In this document: positions 22,760 through 26,288 of the stretch, one piece after another
Numbering within the stretch: position 1 is the first letter of the stretch
Layout of the letters: each line of letters opens with the position of its first letter
NCBI GenBank assembly: GCA_902470065.1
Contig: CABRFA010000013.1
Location: forward strand, 1-26,288
Reading direction: 5' to 3'
DNA from: an uncultured Collinsella sp.
GTDB taxonomy: Bacteria; Actinomycetota; Coriobacteriia; Coriobacteriales; Coriobacteriaceae
DNA length: 26,288 bases
The notes under the pieces: model-generated
What the model saw: the letters and a program-made list of their open reading frames with translations, nothing else
Told to the model about the DNA's origin: nothing
The model's database searches: none
Position numbers and translations under genes: made by a program

Positions 22760-22808
22760 GGTTCCTCCTATGTGATGCCAGCCGTGCCGCCGGACCGTTT
22801 GTGTTCTT

Positions 22809-22818
22809 AAGGCGCCTT
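22809..22818. promoter_or_regulatory. Palindrome AAGGCGCCTT upstream of the XRE operon
   Basis: A perfect 10-bp palindrome lies 50 bp before the XRE start codon in the divergent region shared with the methyltransferase gene. It is a plausible binding site for the regulator encoded beside it. Only its symmetry and position support this. Confidence 0.3.
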
Positions 22819-22877
22819 GCACAGTTAAAAATCTATCCGCCACCGCCAAAAGCATGCCACCTATTCTAGTGAGATTT

Positions 22878-22980
22878 TTGACAACTGGCGGTTGCGGGCA
22901 CATATGAGCTGCGGAAATGTGTCCAAACAAAGCAATGAGCCGCAGCTCGGTTGTCCCCGTTGCGGCGTTAACGGTAGTAT
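22878..22980 (+). promoter_or_regulatory. Candidate promoters of the Trm9-like methyltransferase gene
   Basis: Two sigma-70-like candidates are visible. The first has a perfect -35 TTGACA (22878-22883) and CATATG (22901-22906) with 17-bp spacing. The second has TTGTCC (22951-22956) and TAGTAT (22975-22980) with 18-bp spacing, which would give a leader of about 40 nt. Either could serve; the first has the better -35, the second the better -10 and position. Confidence 0.45.
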
Positions 22981-23026
22981 GGTCGTACTGTTTATTTCGC
23001 ACCGCCAACGGAGGGAGTTCCGCGCC

Positions 23027-23899
23027 GTGAACCGCGATTTCGCCTCATCGCTCATCCAGCTCAACAACACGTTCTATCGCGAGCACTCCGCTTCCTTTTC
23101 CGATACGCGCCAGGCCCCGTGGCCCGGCTGGGTACGCACCATGGATATCGCGCTCGAACAGCTCGACGTCGCCACGATCGAGCATCCCGTCCACGTCTTC
23201 GATCTTGCCTGTGGCAATATGCGATTCGAGAACTTTGCCGCCGGCGGCGCACTTGCCGCCAAGGGCGTCGATGGCGCAAACCCCTCGGCAGATGCCAGCT
23301 GCCCGTTTGAGTTCTATGGTGTCGACTCGTGCCAAGACCTGGCCATCGATGCACATGGCCACGCGCTGCGCATTCCCAACCTGCACTTCCAGGAACTCGA
23401 CGTGCTCGACGCCCTTATGAAGCTCAACCCCGCCGAGACGCCCGACGTGCTTTTCGACGCCCCGCTCGCCGACATCTCGGTCTGCTTTGGCTTTATGCAC
23501 CATGTGCCGTCGTGCGAGTACCGTGTACGCGTGCTCGACGCTCTGGTGCGTCAGACGCGCCCGGGCGGCATCATCGCCATCAGCTTTTGGGAGTTTATGA
23601 ACGACGAGCGCATGGCGCGCAAGGCTGTTCGCGCCGAGGCCCGCGCCGAGCTCACCCCGCCGTTTGAGGGTTACGATTCCGCGCAGTTTGAAGCCGGCGA
23701 CCACCTCATTGGCTGGCAAAACGACCGCCACGCCTACCGCTATTGTCATCACTTTGACGATCAGCAGATCACCGACCTGGTGCGCGGCGTCCGTACGTTC
23801 TACAAGAGTGGCGAGGTCCCCGTGCGCGAGCTTGAGCGTTTCCATGCCGACGGTCGCAGCGGCGAGCTCAACCGCTATGTGATTCTCAAGCGCCTGTAG
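23027..23899 (+). CDS. Class I SAM methyltransferase resembling Trm9/ALKBH8 tRNA methyltransferases
   Basis: The 290-residue SAM-dependent methyltransferase has motif I VFDLACGNMRFENF (about 57-70) and the post-I acidic YGVDSC. The later segment CFGFMHHVPSCEYRVRVL is followed by RPGGIIAISFWEF. The N-terminal signature FYREHSASFSDTRQAPWPGW matches the order of elements in Trm9/ALKBH8 proteins (aromatic, FSxTR, WP, then the SAM loop). HHVPS and PGG-W positions also agree. Trm9 methylates cm5U34 of tRNA to mcm5U34. Because the cm5U enzyme Elp3 is encoded 2 kb away, a similar role is attractive but inferred; a different small-molecule or tRNA substrate is possible. I chose GTG at 23027 because GGAGGGAG lies about 9 nt upstream; a longer frame from 22892 would cross the promoters. 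Confidence 0.83.
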   Translation: MNRDFASSLIQLNNTFYREHSASFSDTRQAPWPGWVRTMDIALEQLDVATIEHPVHVFDLACGNMRFENFAAGGALAAKGVDGANPSADASCPFEFYGVDSCQDLAIDAHGHALRIPNLHFQELDVLDALMKLNPAETPDVLFDAPLADISVCFGFMHHVPSCEYRVRVLDALVRQTRPGGIIAISFWEFMNDERMARKAVRAEARAELTPPFEGYDSAQFEAGDHLIGWQNDRHAYRYCHHFDDQQITDLVRGVRTFYKSGEVPVRELERFHADGRSGELNRYVILKRL

Positions 23900-23903
23900 G
23901 TAT

Positions 23904-23953
23904 CGGCGACTCGCCGCCGGGCTGCACCGCATCTTTCGGGCAAGCTATGCCCG
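23904..23953 (+). terminator. Possible weak terminator after the methyltransferase gene
   Basis: Two small symmetric elements lie here: CGGCGA-C-TCGCCG (23904-23916) and CGGGC-N7-GCCCG (23937-23953). Only a poor T-rich stretch follows (CCCTATTTC). Termination would be partial at best, so trmB may be co-transcribed. A GGAACG/CGTTCC inverted repeat (23974-23995) lies between this and the trmB start. Confidence 0.3.
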
Positions 23954-24017
23954 CCCTATTTCAATCCATTGACGGAACGTGCAGCTATGCGTTCCAAACT
24001 TATGACCAAGGAGCCTC

Positions 24018-24857
24018 ATGGGAGCCGTCCACGTTCGCACGCCTAAGAACTTTGTGCTCGAGGAGCGCCTGGAGCGCTACGCCGATGCGATTGAGACGAA
24101 CCCCGAGGCCTATGCCGGAGATTGGCGCAAGGCCTGTGCGCCCGCAGGCAGCAAGCCCTTCGAGCACCTTCACCTGGATCTTGGCTGTGGCAAGGGAACG
24201 TACCTTGTAGAGCGCGCGGGCCACGAGCCAAACACCCTCTTTATCGGCATGGACCAGGAGCCCATCTGCATTGCCTATGCCGCGCAGAAAATCTGCGAGC
24301 AGGAGCTATCCAACGCACTCGTCCTGCCCCGAGGCGCCGCATCGCTGCCACAGCTATTTGCCGCAGGCGAGCTCGATGCCATCACCATCAACTTTCCCAC
24401 GCCGCAGCCCAAGGCCAAGTACGCCAAAAAGCGACTCGTCCATGTCGACCACCTAATGCTGTACCGCCCGCTCTTTGCAGCCGGCGCTACCGTCACGCTG
24501 CGCACCGACAGCAAGCCGTTGCGCGACTACGCCCTGGGGCAGTTTGCCGCGGCGGGCTACGACACACTTTGGGTAAGCGATGACGTGCGCCGCGACCATC
24601 CCGAGCATCCCGAGACCGAGTACGAGTGCCGCACGCGCGAGATGGGTGCCGTCGTCTACGGCATTTGTGCCACACCCGGCGAGAAGCCTACCGAAGAGCA
24701 ACTCGCAGCAGGCCGAGCGCAGGAGCAAAGCCTTGCCTGCTACCTGCCCGATAACCTCGATGAGCTTACCTATGTGCCCCTCGGCATGGAAGAGGCCGTC
24801 GAGAACTTTAAAAACCGCGCCCGCAAGGGCAAGAAGCGTCTGCCGCAAGAGTCCTAG
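24018..24857 (+). CDS. trmB: TrmB-like tRNA (guanine-46-N7)-methyltransferase, variant active site
   Basis: The 279-residue enzyme belongs to the TrmB family, which forms m7G46 in the variable loop of tRNA. The SAM loop is LDLGCGKGTYLVERA (about 53-67), then FIGMDQE, with a following AITINFPTPQPKAKYAKKRLV stretch (residues 121-141). Here the usual PDPWPKKRH-type sequence has changed: Thr replaces the Asp thought to be catalytic and Gln replaces the Trp. The Lys-rich part and RTREMGAVVYG remain. A tail of about 60 residues (EKPTEEQLA to the end) exceeds the typical length of about 210-240 and ends in a basic KNRARKGKKR patch that may bind tRNA. AAGGAG 5 nt upstream fixes the ATG. Either the motif variant is active, or the protein has a divergent role. 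Confidence 0.85.
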   Translation: MGAVHVRTPKNFVLEERLERYADAIETNPEAYAGDWRKACAPAGSKPFEHLHLDLGCGKGTYLVERAGHEPNTLFIGMDQEPICIAYAAQKICEQELSNALVLPRGAASLPQLFAAGELDAITINFPTPQPKAKYAKKRLVHVDHLMLYRPLFAAGATVTLRTDSKPLRDYALGQFAAAGYDTLWVSDDVRRDHPEHPETEYECRTREMGAVVYGICATPGEKPTEEQLAAGRAQEQSLACYLPDNLDELTYVPLGMEEAVENFKNRARKGKKRLPQES

Positions 24858-24922
24858 GGGCTTCTGATGGTCGCGACGTCGGCAAACAAGCGCGAATAGG
24901 CGCCGGCGAACGACCCTCAAGC

Positions 24923-25044
24923 CTAAGTGAGTAGACTTTTTGCAATAGCCAAGCACAACCCGCATAACGAAAACTAAAACCGCAGATAGAGCCCTTGCGC
25001 AAAAGCCATGTGCTCGCGACATCGCAAAAAGTCTACTCACTTAG
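24923..25044. repeat. 122-bp element with 21-bp perfect terminal inverted repeats
   Basis: The outer arms 24923-24943 and 25024-25044 are perfect reverse complements over 21 bp (AAGTGAGTAGAC core followed by TTTTTGC). The 80-bp interior has no open frame and no clear symmetry. No target-site duplication is evident at the borders. It looks like a MITE- or REP-type non-coding repeat in the trmB-helicase gap (24858-25165). The T-runs inside the arms could also help to stop transcription from both sides. Confidence 0.75.
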
Positions 25045-25165
25045 CCGACAACTGCACCAAACGGCTGGGCAGAACGCCCATTTCCTGCATTTTCTCGCGC
25101 GCTGGCACCCCGCGCCGCCGCTACGCCATAATAGTTGGCGGACAATCGCGAGAGAAAGCAACCAC

Positions 25166-26288
25166 ATGGCACAGACCACGACAGATACCGCCACCAGCAC
25201 CGTCTCCGGCGCCGGGGCCGCCAGCTCATTCTCGGGCGGCACGGGAACCGAGGCAGAGTTCGGCTCGCTCGGCGCGCTCTCCCCCACCTGGTGGGAGCCC
25301 GAGGACGGCAGTGAGCCCGAACCATGGCTCACGCCCGATCAAGCCTTCGAACGCTTCTTTGAATGGACAAGCGATCGCGGCATTGAGCTGTGGGATCACC
25401 AAGAAGAGGCCCTCATGGACCTGGCTGCCGGCGATCACATCATTTTAGGCACACCGACCGGATCGGGTAAATCGCTCGTCGCGCTGGGCATGCTCTTTAT
25501 GGGCATGGCACAGGGCAAGCGTTGCTATTACACGGCCCCTATCAAGGCCTTGGTCAGCGAAAAGTTCTTCGATCTGGTGCAGGTACTCGGCCGCGATAAC
25601 GTCGGCATGATCACCGGCGATACGCATATCAATACCAAGGCGCCCGTCATCTGCTGCACGGCCGAAATCCTTGCCAACGATGCACTGCGCGAGGGCGAGG
25701 GCGCCGACGTGGGCTGCGTGGCCATGGACGAGTTCCACTACTTTGCCGACCCCGACCGCGGCTGGGCCTGGCAGGTGCCGCTGCTCACCCTGCCCCACAC
25801 GCAGTTTATGCTCATGAGCGCCACGCTCGGCGATGTCACCGCCATCGCCGCCTCACTCGAGGAACACACCGGCGCTGCTTGCGACTTGGTTGTCGACGCC
25901 CCACGCCCCGTGCCGCTGAGCTACGACTACGTGACGACCTCGCTCGAGGGCACGGTCGAGCTCGCCATGCGCCGCGGCGAGGCCCCGCTCTATATCGTGC
26001 ACTTTAGCCAGGATGCCGCCCTTGCGACGGCACAGTCGCTCGCCAATTTTGGCATCGCCAGCAAGGAGCAGCGCGAGGCCATTAAGGAAGCCGCCAAAGG
26101 CACGAGCTTCTCGACGGCCTTTGGCAAGATCCTCAAGCGCTTGCTTGGCTGCGGCGTCGGCGTGCACCACGCCGGTATGCTGCCGCGCTATCGTCTGCTG
26201 GTCGAGCGCTTGGCGCAGCAGGGCCTGCTGCCTGTCATCTGCGGCACCGATACGCTCGGCGTCGGCATCAACGTACCCATCCACACCG
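25166..26288 (+). CDS. DEAD/DEAH-box helicase of the DUF3516 (Ski2-like) type, 3' end missing
   Basis: The reading frame is open from the ATG at 25166 to the window end (374 codons), so the C terminus, including any DUF3516 domain, lies outside. After a disordered Ala/Gly/Thr start of about 30 residues, the helicase core begins with ELWDHQEEALMDLAAG. Motif I is GTPTGSGKSLVALG, then YYTAPIKALVSEKFF, motif II DEFH in CVAMDEFHYFAD, motif III MSATLGD, and motif V CGTDTLGVGINVP at the very end. CCTAEILANDALREG between them is typical of this family, found in actinobacteria and relatives. It probably unwinds RNA or DNA in housekeeping repair or RNA turnover. A weak AGAGAAAG site precedes the ATG. 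It is not closely related to the Lhr-like helicase at 15782-18226. Confidence 0.9.
   Translation, partial: MAQTTTDTATSTVSGAGAASSFSGGTGTEAEFGSLGALSPTWWEPEDGSEPEPWLTPDQAFERFFEWTSDRGIELWDHQEEALMDLAAGDHIILGTPTGSGKSLVALGMLFMGMAQGKRCYYTAPIKALVSEKFFDLVQVLGRDNVGMITGDTHINTKAPVICCTAEILANDALREGEGADVGCVAMDEFHYFADPDRGWAWQVPLLTLPHTQFMLMSATLGDVTAIAASLEEHTGAACDLVVDAPRPVPLSYDYVTTSLEGTVELAMRRGEAPLYIVHFSQDAALATAQSLANFGIASKEQREAIKEAAKGTSFSTAFGKILKRLLGCGVGVHHAGMLPRYRLLVERLAQQGLLPVICGTDTLGVGINVPIHT

Noticed and set aside
22892..23026. N-terminal extension of the methyltransferase containing a CPRC-type motif
   Set aside because: It overlaps two promoter candidates, lacks a ribosome site, and is followed by a GTG with a strong GGAGGGAG site where family similarity begins.
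1..26288. CRISPR arrays, tRNA or rRNA genes, complete insertion sequences, prophage genes
   Set aside because: No regularly spaced direct repeats, cloverleaf-like sequences, transposase motifs or phage structural genes were found by reading both strands; small or divergent ones could be missed.

Overview
The window is a GC-rich (roughly 60 %), densely coded bacterial chromosome segment. The gene set points to a Gram-positive anaerobe of the Coriobacteriia, most likely Collinsella or a close relative. It combines an electron-bifurcating type lactate dehydrogenase with Etf subunits, Elp3, a DUF3516 helicase, LAXTG-type sorting and strong Shine-Dalgarno sites with frequent GTG starts. This assignment is inference from gene content and style, not a database match. 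No rRNA, tRNA, CRISPR array or complete insertion sequence was seen.

Left part (1-8134). A membrane GGDEF protein, a 2-keto-3-deoxygluconate permease and an AzlC/AzlD amino-acid exporter pair lie on the minus strand. An HD-domain phosphohydrolase lies on the plus strand. It converges, with overlapping stop codons, on a minus-strand operon of an FAD lactate/glycolate-type dehydrogenase, EtfB and a ferredoxin-fused EtfA. That is the gene set of the ferredoxin- and NAD-coupled lactate dehydrogenase known from Acetobacterium.

Middle (8480-12520). A plus-strand cluster encodes a 98-residue protein resembling the core of DUF559/Vsr-like nucleases, a single-pass membrane protein, a secreted 199-residue protein, a very small sortase substrate ending in LAQTG plus anchor, and a secreted cysteine-rich 475-residue protein. 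A DUF554 membrane protein follows. The cluster looks like an undescribed cell-surface assembly.

Centre (12540-18226). Three plus-strand genes encode a TerB_N/TerB_C protein, a BrxD-like (DUF2791) P-loop ATPase and an Lhr/BrxHI-like SF2 helicase. The last two are components of type II BREX phage defence, but no PglX, PglZ, PglW or PglY is present. This stand-alone trio is the best candidate in the window for an undescribed, probably DNA-directed defence or genome-maintenance system.

Right part (18253-26288). Elp3 and a spermidine-synthase-like protein form a minus-strand operon. An XRE regulator with membrane segments is translationally coupled to a DUF4097 protein carrying six G(S/A)GD repeats. 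On the plus strand come a methyltransferase resembling Trm9/ALKBH8 and a TrmB-like tRNA methyltransferase with an altered active-site motif. Elp3 plus the Trm9-like enzyme suggests a bacterial wobble-uridine (cm5U to mcm5U) pathway. A 122-bp element with 21-bp perfect terminal inverted repeats precedes a DUF3516-type helicase gene that runs off the window end.
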